Below are positions 53,219 through 61,899 of a DNA stretch of 64,000 nucleotides, piece after piece. Both the position numbers and the translations under genes were made by a program. The first letter of the stretch is position 1. Each line of letters opens with the position of its first letter. The DNA comes from UBA6183 sp943372215. Its GTDB lineage: Bacteria; Bacteroidota; Bacteroidia; UKL13-3. The DNA is taken from the NCBI GenBank assembly GCA_943372215.1, contig CALRXU020000005.1, positions 159,266 through 223,265 on the forward strand. The letters are read 5' to 3'. The notes under the pieces were generated by a model, which did not search any database, was not told where the DNA came from, and saw only the letters and a program-made list of their open reading frames with translations.

Positions 53219-53929
53219 CTAAAGCTTAAATAGTCCGTACTTTAAAATACAATAGATAGCTCTAAATCCATCTTTCCAGTTAATTTTTTTTCCTTCTGCG
53301 TAAGTGCGCCCATAATAGGAGATGCCCACTTCATAAATCCTTACAAGTTCAATACGGCTAATCTTTGCCGTAACTTCTGGCTCAAAACCAAAACGTTTTT
53401 CTTTTAAATCTAAGCTTTTAAGCATACCAGCATTAAAAAGCTTGTAGCAAGTCTCCATGTCTGTTAGGTTTAAGTTGGTAAACATATTAGACAGCATGGT
53501 TAGAAATTTGTTTCCTATTGAGTGCCAAAAAAACAGAATACGATGCGGATTTCCACCCATAAAACGCGAGCCATAAACTACATCGGCAAATCCATCTAGT
53601 ATAGGCTTTAGTAGAGTATTAATTTCTCTAGGATCATATTCCAAGTCAGCATCTTGAACAATAATTGCATCACCAGTAGCCTCTTTTATTCCGGTATGAA
53701 TGGCAGCCCCTTTACCACCATTAACCGCGTGTTCAACAAACTTCATGTATGGCTTGTTGCCAATATATTGCCTCACAACTTCAGCGGTGTTATCAGTAGA
53801 GCAATCATTTACAATAATCACTTCTTTTTCTATTTCATTAATAAGCGTTACATCATTTACCTTATCTAAAATAAGATGTATTGTTCTGGCCTCGTTGTAA
53901 GCAGGAATGATAATAGAAAGCTTTTTCAT
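53219..53929 (-). CDS. Family 2 glycosyltransferase, dolichyl-phosphate sugar synthase-like
   Basis: A 236-residue soluble or peripheral GT2 enzyme. It has LSIIIPAYNEARTI (4-17), IVNDCSTDNTAE, NGGKGAAIHTG and the DxD in VQDADLEYDP (about 91-100), then GSRFMGG and YKLFNAGMLKSL. This subgroup makes polyprenyl-phosphate glucose or mannose without membrane helices of its own. It is first in an operon with two GT-C-like membrane proteins, consistent with supplying their lipid-linked donor. The ATG is at 53927-53929. A weak promoter-like pair (TTTG 53981-53984, GATATTTG 53957-53964) lies upstream. Confidence 0.87.
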   Translation of the reverse strand: MKKLSIIIPAYNEARTIHLILDKVNDVTLINEIEKEVIIVNDCSTDNTAEVVRQYIGNKPYMKFVEHAVNGGKGAAIHTGIKEATGDAIIVQDADLEYDPREINTLLKPILDGFADVVYGSRFMGGNPHRILFFWHSIGNKFLTMLSNMFTNLNLTDMETCYKLFNAGMLKSLDLKEKRFGFEPEVTAKISRIELVRIYEVGISYYGRTYAEGKKINWKDGFRAIYCILKYGLFKL

Positions 53930-54015
53930 AGGGTATTATTAATAATTTGAAGTTGGCAAATATCCAACTACGACCAACCTCAAATAAAAACCAATTATCT
54001 TATATACCCAAATAG

Positions 54016-56043
54016 TTACTCTTCCCCATTAAAAATAACGCCATTTTCATCAATAATAAGAGAATCAGTTTCTACTAGGGTGTCAGCAGTTATTTTTATA
54101 AAGTTTTTGGCAGGGCCCGGTATGGCAATTTTATGGGTTAACCCCACCGTATCTTCGGGCAATAGTACGTTTCTTCTGATCATTAAACCAGCAAGCGATT
54201 GGAAGTGACGGCCCACGTGATCTTTAAGCTGGCCATCTTTGCCAAATCGCCACATAAACTTTTTAGGACTTGGAATAATAATGGCAAGATAAAGTGCTTC
54301 GCTGAGGGTTAACGCAGATGCGGATTTATTGAAATAAAACTGCGCAGCCTCACCCACACCATACACATTGGGGCCCCATTCAATAATGTTTAAGTACACC
54401 TCAAACATGCGGTCTTTGCTGCTTAATCGGTTGTTCTCTAAAATGTAAACCAATAAAATCTCTTCCAGTTTCCGAGAAAGGGTTTTTTCGCGGGTCAAAA
54501 AAACATTTTTAACCAATTGCATGCTAATGGTACTCGCACCTCTAGCAAATTTTCTTTTCCTAATATTTTTGATAATGGACTGCCTAAATGCCTCGTCAAT
54601 AAAACCACGGTGGTAAAAGAAGGAAGGATCTTCTGTGGTTAACACCGCCTTTTTTAACAGGGGCGATATTTGGTCAGTTGGGATAAAATTGGGATTGGCA
54701 TAAGACACCTCAATATGTCGCTGAGGTCGCCCGTTTTCAATCACCACATGGGTAAAGTCGTTGTTTAACTTACTCAGGTTAGCTTCGCCATATTTGGTAA
54801 TGCGCAAATTTTCTTTTTCTAACCTGCTATCAAAAACAAGTTCCTGCGGTTTGTTTTCATTGTATAAAAAGTCAAGTCGATAGCTAAAAGTTCCTTCTGC
54901 CTCCATGCCTTTAAAATGGGTAAACAAACCTTCAGGCAGCGAGTAAATAAAATCCTGTGCGTTGGTTTTACCAATCGTCACATTAAACTGGTAAGTGGTA
55001 TCAGGTCCGCGTTGGTACTTAATAAACGGATGAAAAGAAATTTTATTAAAACGCACGGTAGAAGAGCTATCCAACGAGGCAAAGTTACTTCCTATTACAA
55101 ACACATAATCAAATTCAGCCCGTTCAATCACCACATCTTTTTTAGAAATTTTAGGATGGTTAATAAGAAAATTAGTGGTACTCGCCAATCCCTTAATTTC
55201 AAGTTGGTCATCATCCAAGTTAATCTCATCCAGCTTAAGCCTAATGCTATCAAAGCCAGTAATCAGGTTAAACCTATCCTGCACATAAGGTACAAATACC
55301 TTGCCTGTGTCCATGTTGTAAAATTGCAAGTCAGCCCTTTTTTTACCAGGATTTGCAGCACCAACTACACGCCAATGTTGCTCAACCTGAGCCGATGAAA
55401 GGCTGTCTTTGGTACTGGTAACTGTAATGTTCGACTCCAGTTGTTCATTCAACAACAAAAATTGTTTCATGTTAAAAGAAACCATTTGATTGCCATCTTT
55501 AATACGTAAAGCAATATTGTTTACCGAAACATCCGTTGGGATAAAATTTAAAACCTTACTGATGAGCTTGTATGCTGCTTTGGCATAATTGGTATTGTTT
55601 GATGGAACAGCGGTCGATTCAATGGTTTTTTTTGCAGTGTCCTCAGGGTGTAAGAAGCCATCGATATTCCGGCCCCGTTCATCTTTCACGAGGTTTAAAA
55701 ATCCGTCCTTAACCACCAACTCGTTTAAACGAAAATCAAGGAATAAGGCATACCATAACTTAACACTGGTTTGTAGTTGTCCGATGTGTAACAAACTATC
55801 ATGGTGTTCAGGAACCAAACTTAAGTTGCTAATTTCAACTGAAGCAATGCCTGAAAACTTCGCTTCTTCTATATGCAAAGTGGCATGGTAATCGTTTTTA
55901 AACTTGGCACTGGCTTTTTGGATAACCTGATTCAGCAGCGTATTCCTAAATACAAAAAAAAGTAAAACAGCAGTAACGAAAAAAACACCAGCTATTTTAG
56001 CCAGTGTCAAGGAAACTTGTTTAATGCGATTGAGGTTAATCAC
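54016..56043 (-). CDS. Monofunctional peptidoglycan glycosyltransferase (GT51) with long AsmA-like N-terminal region
   Basis: A 675-residue protein anchored by one membrane helix (about 14-33). Residues 40-430 form a beta-rich region of AsmA/DUF-like style (LHIEEAKFSGIASVEISNLSL, split here by family variation). The GT51 domain is at about 440-630: catalytic Glu471 in LTTEDPSFFYHRG, ARGASTISMQLVKN (500-513) and the second Glu555 in LNIIEWGPNVYG. It would polymerise lipid II into glycan strands in the periplasm. No transpeptidase domain follows, so it is not a class A PBP. Translation starts at a GTG (56041-56043). It follows frr by 57 bases. Confidence 0.88.
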   Translation of the reverse strand: MINLNRIKQVSLTLAKIAGVFFVTAVLLFFVFRNTLLNQVIQKASAKFKNDYHATLHIEEAKFSGIASVEISNLSLVPEHHDSLLHIGQLQTSVKLWYALFLDFRLNELVVKDGFLNLVKDERGRNIDGFLHPEDTAKKTIESTAVPSNNTNYAKAAYKLISKVLNFIPTDVSVNNIALRIKDGNQMVSFNMKQFLLLNEQLESNITVTSTKDSLSSAQVEQHWRVVGAANPGKKRADLQFYNMDTGKVFVPYVQDRFNLITGFDSIRLKLDEINLDDDQLEIKGLASTTNFLINHPKISKKDVVIERAEFDYVFVIGSNFASLDSSSTVRFNKISFHPFIKYQRGPDTTYQFNVTIGKTNAQDFIYSLPEGLFTHFKGMEAEGTFSYRLDFLYNENKPQELVFDSRLEKENLRITKYGEANLSKLNNDFTHVVIENGRPQRHIEVSYANPNFIPTDQISPLLKKAVLTTEDPSFFYHRGFIDEAFRQSIIKNIRKRKFARGASTISMQLVKNVFLTREKTLSRKLEEILLVYILENNRLSSKDRMFEVYLNIIEWGPNVYGVGEAAQFYFNKSASALTLSEALYLAIIIPSPKKFMWRFGKDGQLKDHVGRHFQSLAGLMIRRNVLLPEDTVGLTHKIAIPGPAKNFIKITADTLVETDSLIIDENGVIFNGEE

Positions 56044-56100
56044 AAATTAGTATTGATGAGGTAAATATAATGCAAAAAAATCTGCTATTAAAAACCTGCA

Positions 56101-56667
56101 TTATACATGCATCACTTCCGCTTCTTTTGTTGCCGTTAACTCATCAATTTTTTTAATGTAGTTATCGGTGGTTTTTTGAACGTTGGCTTCTCCTACCTTG
56201 GCTTCGTCTTCAGGAAGGCCATCTTTTTGCAAGCGTTTAATATGTTCGTTCGCGTCCTTTCTAATGGTTCTAATGGTAACTTTAGCCGCCTCTGCCTCAA
56301 CACGTACTTTTTTCACAATTTCTTTTCTGCGCTCTTCTGTTAATGGAGGTAAACTTACCCTAATCATACTTCCATCATTGCTTGGGTTAAACCCAAGGTT
56401 GGAAATAATAATACCCTTTTCTATGGCTTGCAAAGTTGATTTCTCCCATGGTTGAATAGCAATGGTTTTTGCGTCTGGGGTATTTACGTTAGCCACTTGG
56501 CTTAAAGGCACCAATTCGCCATAATACTCCACCTTTACTGAATCAAGCATGCTTGGATGAGCCTTACCAGCTCTGATTTTACTAAACTCCGTGGCTGCAT
56601 GGTCAATGGCTTTTTCCATAGTATCCTTTACACCATCTAATACACTTTTTAAACGTGGATCGCTCAT
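56101..56667 (-). CDS. frr: Ribosome recycling factor
   Basis: A 188-residue RRF that, with EF-G, splits post-termination ribosomes. The family pattern is complete: MEKAIDHAATEFSKIRAGKAHPSML (helix 1), VEYYGELVPLSQVANVNTPDAKT, IQPWEKSTLQAIEKGI, SNLGFNPSNDGSMIRVSLPPLTEERR and the C-terminal helix TDNYIKKIDELTATKE. The length is normal. The ATG is at 56665-56667, 20 bases after the pyrH stop, the common pyrH-frr pair. Confidence 0.98.
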   Translation of the reverse strand: MSDPRLKSVLDGVKDTMEKAIDHAATEFSKIRAGKAHPSMLDSVKVEYYGELVPLSQVANVNTPDAKTIAIQPWEKSTLQAIEKGIIISNLGFNPSNDGSMIRVSLPPLTEERRKEIVKKVRVEAEAAKVTIRTIRKDANEHIKRLQKDGLPEDEAKVGEANVQKTTDNYIKKIDELTATKEAEVMHV

Positions 56668-56687
56668 ATCAATTCAATTTTTAATTG

Positions 56688-57395
56688 TTAGCTAACTAAT
56701 GTTCCGATTGATTTTCCTTCACAAACCTCTAAAAAATTCCCTGCCTTATTCATATCAAATACCACAATTGGAAGTTTGTTTTCTTGGCAAAGGGTAATGG
56801 CTGTTAAGTCCATTACGTTCAATCCCTTTTCATACACTTCACTGTAACTTACTTGCTCATAACGCACCGCGGTTGGGTCTTTTTCAGGATCAGCAGTATA
56901 AATACCATCTACTCTTGTGCCTTTTAATACCAGATTGGCCTCGATTTCAACAGCACGCAAGCTGGCAGCCGTATCAGTGGTAAAATAAGGATTCCCTGTA
57001 CCTGCTCCAAAAATAACCACACGACCTTTTTCAAGGTGGCGCATGGCGCGTCTGCGAATAAACGGCTCACAAATTTGCTCCATTTTAATGGCGCTCTGTA
57101 AGCGGGTTTTAATGCCAGCTTTCTCTAAAGCCCCTTGCAAGGCCATTGCATTAATTACAGTGGCCAACATGCCCATGTAATCGCCTTGTGCGCGGTCAAC
57201 AATGCCTCCTGAAACCCCTTGAACTCCCCTGAAAATATTGCCACCACCAATCACGATGGCAACCTGTGTGCCTTTATCTATTACTTGCCTGATGTCTTCT
57301 GCGTACTGTTCTAAAATTTTTGGATCAATACCGTATTGTTGGGAGCCCATTAAGGCCTCACCACTTAATTTCAGAAGCACTCTTTTGTATTTCAT
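56688..57395 (-). CDS. pyrH: UMP kinase
   Basis: A 235-residue amino-acid-kinase-fold enzyme that phosphorylates UMP to UDP, cytoplasmic. It starts MKYKRVLLKLSGEALMG and has AIVIGGGNIFRGV, GDYMGMLATVINAMAL, FGAGTGNPYFTTDTAAS and KGTRVDGIYTADPEKDP, all in family order. The ATG at 57393-57395 is the family start; 22 more in-frame codons upstream, beginning with TTG, run into the predicted promoter and are rejected. It is the first gene of pyrH-frr-(GT51). Confidence 0.97.
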   Translation of the reverse strand: MKYKRVLLKLSGEALMGSQQYGIDPKILEQYAEDIRQVIDKGTQVAIVIGGGNIFRGVQGVSGGIVDRAQGDYMGMLATVINAMALQGALEKAGIKTRLQSAIKMEQICEPFIRRRAMRHLEKGRVVIFGAGTGNPYFTTDTAASLRAVEIEANLVLKGTRVDGIYTADPEKDPTAVRYEQVSYSEVYEKGLNVMDLTAITLCQENKLPIVVFDMNKAGNFLEVCEGKSIGTLVS

Positions 57396-57443
57396 ATTAC
57401 TTTGTGTAATTGCCTGCAATTTGCAATATTTACTCCTATAAGG

Positions 57444-57474
57444 CAAACTTATCTTTTGCACCGCCTGATTTAAC
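57444..57474 (-). promoter_or_regulatory. Predicted pyrH promoter
   Basis: Minus strand TAAGTTTG (57444-57451) is an exact -7 match; a partial -33 element (GTT at 57472-57474) lies 20 bases upstream. The leader before the pyrH ATG would be about 42 bases. The divergent gene at 57581 has only an imperfect TAAACTTTG (57549-57557). Confidence 0.5.
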
Positions 57475-57580
57475 TGGTTATGAGCAGCCTTTTAAGCCGT
57501 TTGCGTTAAACATAACTAAAATCAAATTTTTTTAATACATAATAATGCTAAACTTTGCCTGTAAGCAAGCAATTTAATTC

Positions 57581-58975
57581 ATGTACATAGAGCAAATATA
57601 TACCAGCTGTTTGGCGCAAGCAGCTTACTACATAGAAAGTAATGGGGAAGCAGCGATTATTGACCCGTTGCGCGATTACGAAACCTATATTACCAAGGCC
57701 GAGAGTAGGGGTGCCAAGATAAAATACATCTTTGAAACCCATTTCCATGCTGATTTTGTAAGTGGACACATTGATTTGGCAAAAAAAACAGGCGCAACAA
57801 TCGTATTTGGCCCAACCACCAAAACCGCCTATCCAGTGCATGTGGCTGCTAACCATGAGGTATTAACCCTTGGACAAATTCAAGTAAAAGTGCTACACAC
57901 ACCTGGGCATACCCCGGAAAGTAGTTGCTACCTATTAATAGATGAGCAGGGCAAAAACAATTGCGTGTTTACTGGCGATACCCTATTTGTGGGTGACGTT
58001 GGCCGCCCTGATTTATTGGATGGGGTGGTTACAAAAGAGGAATTAGCAGGCCAGATGTATGATTCGTTGAGAAATGAGCTAATGACACTGGAAGATGAAT
58101 TGTTGATTTATCCAGCGCATGGTGCAGGAAGTGCCTGTGGTAAAAACATAGGAAAGGAAACCTTTAGTACCATGGGCGAGCAAAAAGCAAAAAATTATGC
58201 GTTGCAACCCATGACCAAAGAACATTTTATACAGATTGTAACGGATGGAATACAACCTGCACCAGCCTACTTTTTTAAAGATGCAAAACTAAACAAACAA
58301 GGTTATGCTAGTTTTGATGAAGTAAAGGCCACTGGGTTAAAAGCCCTTTCAGTAGTAGATTTTGAAACTGAAATGAAAGCCGGAGCAACCATTATTGATA
58401 CCAGAATACCTGATGTGTTTGAATTGGGGTTTGTGCCTGGGGCTTTAAACTTTGGGTTAAACGGACAATATGCCATTTGGGCCGCTACTATTTTAGACAT
58501 TACACAGCCTATAATTATTGTGGCTGAGCCTGGAAAAGAAACAGAAAGCATTGAGCGGTTAACACGGGTTGGATTCGACCAAATCAAAGGATTTTTACAA
58601 GGAGGCTTTGAGGCATGGGTTGATGCAGATAAACGTTATGACATGGTGATATCTATTGATGATGAAGAATTTGAATTGGATGTTGCCCATACTGATGTAA
58701 ATATATTGGATGTGCGCAAACCTGGTGAGTTCAACGAATTGCATGTGGACAAAGCCACCCATTTTTCATTAGACGCCATCGCCACCAATTATAAAAACCT
58801 TGACCCCAATAAGGAGTATTTGGTACATTGCGCAGGTGGCTATAGGAGCATGATAGCAGCCAGTTATTTAAAAGCAAGAGGCTTTAAAAATGTAAAAAAT
58901 GTGCTGGGTGGGTTTGCTAAAATTAAGGAGCGCACCAAAATCTCTTTCCAATCTAACATCGCAAAAGCAAACTAA
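57581..58975 (+). CDS. Persulfide dioxygenase-like metallo-beta-lactamase protein with two rhodanese domains
   Basis: A 464-residue cytoplasmic fusion. The ETHE1-type MBL domain (1-250) has ETHFHADFVSGH (His54, His56, Asp58), PGHTPES (His110), FTGDTLFVGDVGRPDL (Asp133) and PAHGAGS (His180). It would oxidise glutathione or bacillithiol persulfide to sulfite. The first rhodanese domain (about 262-355) has VAEPGKETE where the Cys loop should be, so it looks inactive. The second (about 365-455) keeps VHCAGGYRSM with Cys417. Such fusions couple persulfide handling with sulfur transfer. BshA upstream suggests bacillithiol as the carrier, by inference. The ATG is at 57581; purE follows by 15 bases. 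Confidence 0.9.
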   Translation: MYIEQIYTSCLAQAAYYIESNGEAAIIDPLRDYETYITKAESRGAKIKYIFETHFHADFVSGHIDLAKKTGATIVFGPTTKTAYPVHVAANHEVLTLGQIQVKVLHTPGHTPESSCYLLIDEQGKNNCVFTGDTLFVGDVGRPDLLDGVVTKEELAGQMYDSLRNELMTLEDELLIYPAHGAGSACGKNIGKETFSTMGEQKAKNYALQPMTKEHFIQIVTDGIQPAPAYFFKDAKLNKQGYASFDEVKATGLKALSVVDFETEMKAGATIIDTRIPDVFELGFVPGALNFGLNGQYAIWAATILDITQPIIIVAEPGKETESIERLTRVGFDQIKGFLQGGFEAWVDADKRYDMVISIDDEEFELDVAHTDVNILDVRKPGEFNELHVDKATHFSLDAIATNYKNLDPNKEYLVHCAGGYRSMIAASYLKARGFKNVKNVLGGFAKIKERTKISFQSNIAKAN

Positions 58976-58990
58976 ACTACAAACAAACTG

Positions 58991-59497
58991 ATGGATAAGC
59001 ATATTGGCATAATCATGGGCAGTGATAGCGATTTGGAGGTGATGCAGGAAGCGGCCAAAATTTTAGAAGAGTTTAAAGTATCGTATGAAATTACCGTAGT
59101 TTCTGCGCACCGCACGCCTGAGCGAATGATGGAATATGCGAAAACCGCAAGATCACGTGGGTTGCATGTGATTATTGCCGGAGCGGGAGGAGCAGCGCAC
59201 TTACCTGGTATGGTGGCCTCCGTTACAACGCTTCCCGTAATTGGGGTTCCGGTAAAGCTAAAAGCGTTAGATGGGATGGACTCTTTGCTTTCCATAGTGC
59301 AAATGCCTGGAGGAGTTCCTGTGGCAACTGTTGCCATTAATGGGGCAAAAAATGCAGGACTTTTAGCGGTGCAAATTTTGGCCACCACCAACAACCGCCT
59401 GGCTGAACAATTGCAAGCCTATAAAGATAACATGAAAGAAGAAGTGGAAAAAAAGGCAGCAATTGTGGAACAAGGCAGAAAAAAAATCGGGTTTTAA
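58991..59497 (+). CDS. purE: N5-carboxyaminoimidazole ribonucleotide mutase
   Basis: A 168-residue class I PurE that interconverts N5-CAIR and CAIR in purine synthesis. IGIIMGSDSDLEVM (5-18), VVSAHRTPERM (36-46), IAGAGGAAHLPGMVAS and QMPGGVPVATVAINGAKNAGLLA are the conserved active-site segments. The length is normal, with a charged C-terminal helix (KEEVEKKAAIVEQGRKKIGF) typical of the phylum. The ATG is at 58991-58993. purK is not adjacent, and the co-directional persulfide dioxygenase gene upstream is probably on the same transcript. Confidence 0.96.
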   Translation: MDKHIGIIMGSDSDLEVMQEAAKILEEFKVSYEITVVSAHRTPERMMEYAKTARSRGLHVIIAGAGGAAHLPGMVASVTTLPVIGVPVKLKALDGMDSLLSIVQMPGGVPVATVAINGAKNAGLLAVQILATTNNRLAEQLQAYKDNMKEEVEKKAAIVEQGRKKIGF

Positions 59498-59543
59498 ATA
59501 GCAGCAGCTTACTAAACCGTACTTTTTAAATTGACCGCAAGCG

Positions 59544-60977
59544 TTATTCAATCTCGCTAATTTTTACCGCATTGGTTCTTGGCCGTTCTAAAATAGGCAT
59601 GCTAGCGGTATTGATAACAAGGTCGCCAGTTTTAATAAGCCCTTTTTCTTTTAAAATGTCATTTACATCCTGAATGGATTGATCGGTACTTTCGAAGCTT
59701 TTGTAATAAAACGCACGAATGCCCCAAACCAAGCTTAAGGTGTTTAATAAGCGCTGGTTGCCTGTAAAAATGTAAATTAATGCCTTAGGCCTAAACGATG
59801 AAATTTTATAGGCCGTATACCCGCTAAAGGTCATACTTACAATAGCAGATGCCTTTAAGTGGTCAGATATTCTTACTGCTGTAAAGCAAATTTCATCACT
59901 TAAGAAGGTAACAGAATCTTCCGATGGCCGTTTTCCTTTGTAAAACGGAGCATTTGTTTTTTCGGCTTCAGCAATGGTTCGTTCCATGTGGCGTATAGCT
60001 AAAACAGGATAAGCACCAACAGATGTTTCAGCACTTAACATTACGGCATCTGCCCCATCCATTACCGCATTGGCAATATCATTTACTTCTGCCCTAGTTG
60101 GTGATGAGCTGGTAATCATGCTTTCCATCATTTGGGTAGCAATAATTACTGGTTTACCAGCCTCTATACATTTTTTAACGATACGTTTTTGTATCACAGG
60201 CACCTGTTCCATAGGGAGCTCAACTCCTAAATCGCCACGAGCCACCATCACTCCATCTGTAACAGCGATAATCTCGTCTAAGTTTTCTAAAGCTTCCGGT
60301 TTCTCAATTTTGGCAATTACACGAGGTTTCCATTCATGGGCATCAATCACACTTTTCAGGTCAATAATATCTTCGGCCTTGCGCACAAAACTCAACCCAA
60401 TCCAATCCACCTTTTGTTCAAGTCCAAATACCAAATCGGCCCTGTCTTTTTCTGTCATTGCAGGAATAGAAAGTTTGGTATGCGGCAGGTTAAATCCTTT
60501 TTTTGAAGAGAGCACTCCGCCAAAATTTACCTTACAAATAATTTCATCAACCTGGTTAGTACTCACCACTTCAATTTCAATTTTGCCATCATCTAACAAA
60601 ATAAGTTCACCGGGTTGAACGTCTTTAGCCAACGTATCAAACTTTACGGATATTTTTTCGGCTGTGCCGATTAAAGGAGTAGTAACAACTGTTATGGTGC
60701 TTCCGGTAACAAGCGTTATCTTGTTGTCTTGCATTTCGCCCACCCTAAGCTTAGGGCCTTGCAAATCAAGCAAGATACTCACATGGGTTTGCAGGTCAGC
60801 GTTCACTTGCCTGATATTATCAATAACCTTTTTGTGGTCATCATAACTTCCATGCGAAAAGTTTAAACGACAAACGTCTACTCCTTCTTCTACAATGGCC
60901 TTAAGCATTTCGTAGCTGGATGTTGCAGGGCCAATCGTGGCAACAATTTTTGTTCTGTTAAAGCTTATTGTTTTCAT
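59544..60977 (-). CDS. pyk: Pyruvate kinase
   Basis: A 477-residue glycolytic enzyme that makes pyruvate and ATP from phosphoenolpyruvate and ADP. TKIVATIGPATSSYEML (8-24), RLNFSHGSYDDH (36-47), LLDLQGPKLRVG (67-78) and the signature IAKIEKPEALENLDEI with MVARGDLGVELP are present, as is the C-terminal allosteric domain. The ATG is at 60975-60977. It is convergent with purE and preceded by a promoter-like pair. It lies next to the IPExxxVDY gene, an arrangement seen across Bacteroidota. Confidence 0.97.
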   Translation of the reverse strand: MKTISFNRTKIVATIGPATSSYEMLKAIVEEGVDVCRLNFSHGSYDDHKKVIDNIRQVNADLQTHVSILLDLQGPKLRVGEMQDNKITLVTGSTITVVTTPLIGTAEKISVKFDTLAKDVQPGELILLDDGKIEIEVVSTNQVDEIICKVNFGGVLSSKKGFNLPHTKLSIPAMTEKDRADLVFGLEQKVDWIGLSFVRKAEDIIDLKSVIDAHEWKPRVIAKIEKPEALENLDEIIAVTDGVMVARGDLGVELPMEQVPVIQKRIVKKCIEAGKPVIIATQMMESMITSSSPTRAEVNDIANAVMDGADAVMLSAETSVGAYPVLAIRHMERTIAEAEKTNAPFYKGKRPSEDSVTFLSDEICFTAVRISDHLKASAIVSMTFSGYTAYKISSFRPKALIYIFTGNQRLLNTLSLVWGIRAFYYKSFESTDQSIQDVNDILKEKGLIKTGDLVINTASMPILERPRTNAVKISEIE

Positions 60978-61010
60978 CAGGGTAAAAATATATCAGGGTA
61001 TAATTAGGTT

Positions 61011-61041
61011 CAAATAAAGCGATTTCTTTGGAGGTAACCAA
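61011..61041 (-). promoter_or_regulatory. Predicted pyk promoter
   Basis: Minus strand TTG (61039-61041), 20 bases, TTTATTTG (61011-61018), one base from TAnnTTTG. The same TTTATTTG octamer appears before acpP. The leader would be about 27 bases. Confidence 0.45.
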
Positions 61042-61059
61042 TAAGTGTAAAAAGTACAT

Positions 61060-61488
61060 TTATGTTAAAGACAGCAAATTTTCCTTTGATTTGAGTTTGT
61101 CTACATCCAAAACATATGCTAACTGAATAACAGTTAACTCATTTAGCGTGTTTTTAAAGCCCTCCTCATCAAAAAAGTCCAAAGCCCCTTTCACGGTTAA
61201 AAGGTAATCAAAGTTTTTAAGCTCAGGTATTAAATAATTGTTGTCGTCTTTATTTGCGAGCAAACAGTAGGTTAAATGATTTTCTTCATAGGTAAAGAGG
61301 TACCTAGAAAAAGACAATGGTTTGTTGTTTAAGTCCAGCTCATAGTCATCAATGCGCGCAAATTGGTAGGGATAAATGTGATTAATGTGCCATACCAATC
61401 TATGCGATTTTTCAATAGATACGATTCCATAAAGTAGAAAATCGTATTGGTATTCAACTTCCAGTTCAAACTTTTTGATAGCCGACAA
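61060..61488 (-). CDS. IPExxxVDY family protein
   Basis: A roughly 142-residue protein of a Bacteroidota-specific family named after its IPExxxVDY motif, here LIPELKNFDYLL (Phe in place of Val). Function unknown; the family usually sits, as here, between pyk and the acpP-fabF-rnc genes, which hints at a role tied to central or lipid metabolism. No ATG exists. The TTG at 61486-61488 (SAIKKFELEVEY) is chosen because a TAGTTTTG promoter-like element lies just upstream at 61512-61519; a TTG at 61561-61563 would place that element inside the gene. I see no membrane segments or catalytic motif. Confidence 0.8.
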   Translation of the reverse strand: MSAIKKFELEVEYQYDFLLYGIVSIEKSHRLVWHINHIYPYQFARIDDYELDLNNKPLSFSRYLFTYEENHLTYCLLANKDDNNYLIPELKNFDYLLTVKGALDFFDEEGFKNTLNELTVIQLAYVLDVDKLKSKENLLSLT

Positions 61489-61511
61489 ATTAATTTTATG
61501 CGAAATAACAA

Positions 61512-61519
61512 CAAAACTA
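61512..61519 (-). promoter_or_regulatory. Possible -7 element for the IPExxxVDY gene
   Basis: TAGTTTTG on the minus strand matches TAnnTTTG exactly, but no good -33 element is seen about 20 bases upstream. It lies 24 bases before the preferred TTG start and supports that start choice. Confidence 0.35.
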
Positions 61520-61577
61520 TTGGTAAAGTGCTTAATAGCCGATAAAAATAAGAGAATATTCAAAAAAACAGTTAAGG

Positions 61578-61609
61578 TTGTTTTTTACTCAAAAAAAACC
61601 CTTTATTTG
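61578..61609 (+). promoter_or_regulatory. Predicted promoter of acpP-fabF-rnc
   Basis: TTG (61578-61580), 21 bases, TTTATTTG (61602-61609), one mismatch to consensus. Transcription would start near 61616, giving a leader of about 22 bases before the acpP ATG. Confidence 0.45.
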
Positions 61610-61637
61610 CAACATAGAATCTTAAAACATAAATAAA

Positions 61638-61877
61638 ATGTCAGAAATTGCACAAAAAGTAAAACACATCATCATGGAAAAACTTGGTGTTGAGGAAAGC
61701 GAGATTACTCCAGAGGCTAATTTTACAAATGATTTAGGCGCTGATTCATTAGACACTGTTGAATTAATTATGGAATTTGAAAAAGAGTTCAACATTGCAA
61801 TTCCTGATGAACAAGCTGAAAAAATTGGAACAGTTGGCAATGCAATTGCCTATATTGAAGCAAACGTAAAAGCGTAA
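61638..61877 (+). CDS. acpP: Acyl carrier protein
   Basis: A 79-residue acidic four-helix protein that carries fatty-acyl chains on a phosphopantetheine arm attached to Ser37 (LGADSLDTVELIM). The N-terminal KVKHIIMEKLGVEE and C-terminal IPDEQAEKIGTVGNAIAYI are typical. The length is normal and the ATG is at 61638-61640. It is followed after 22 bases by fabF, its main elongation partner. Confidence 0.98.
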   Translation: MSEIAQKVKHIIMEKLGVEESEITPEANFTNDLGADSLDTVELIMEFEKEFNIAIPDEQAEKIGTVGNAIAYIEANVKA

Positions 61878-61899
61878 TCTTAACCTAAACAAGTTTTTC

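Noticed and set aside
54916..55398. Open frame of 160 codons antisense to the GT51 gene
   Set aside because: No recognisable domain, basic shadow composition, and the real gene on the other strand is continuous.
57396..57461. 22-codon upstream extension of pyrH
   Set aside because: Overlaps the predicted pyrH promoter and does not match the UMP kinase N-terminus.
60070..60618. Open frame of 182 codons on the plus strand inside pyk
   Set aside because: Antisense to conserved pyruvate kinase motifs, low-complexity Ser/Ile/Thr-rich translation.
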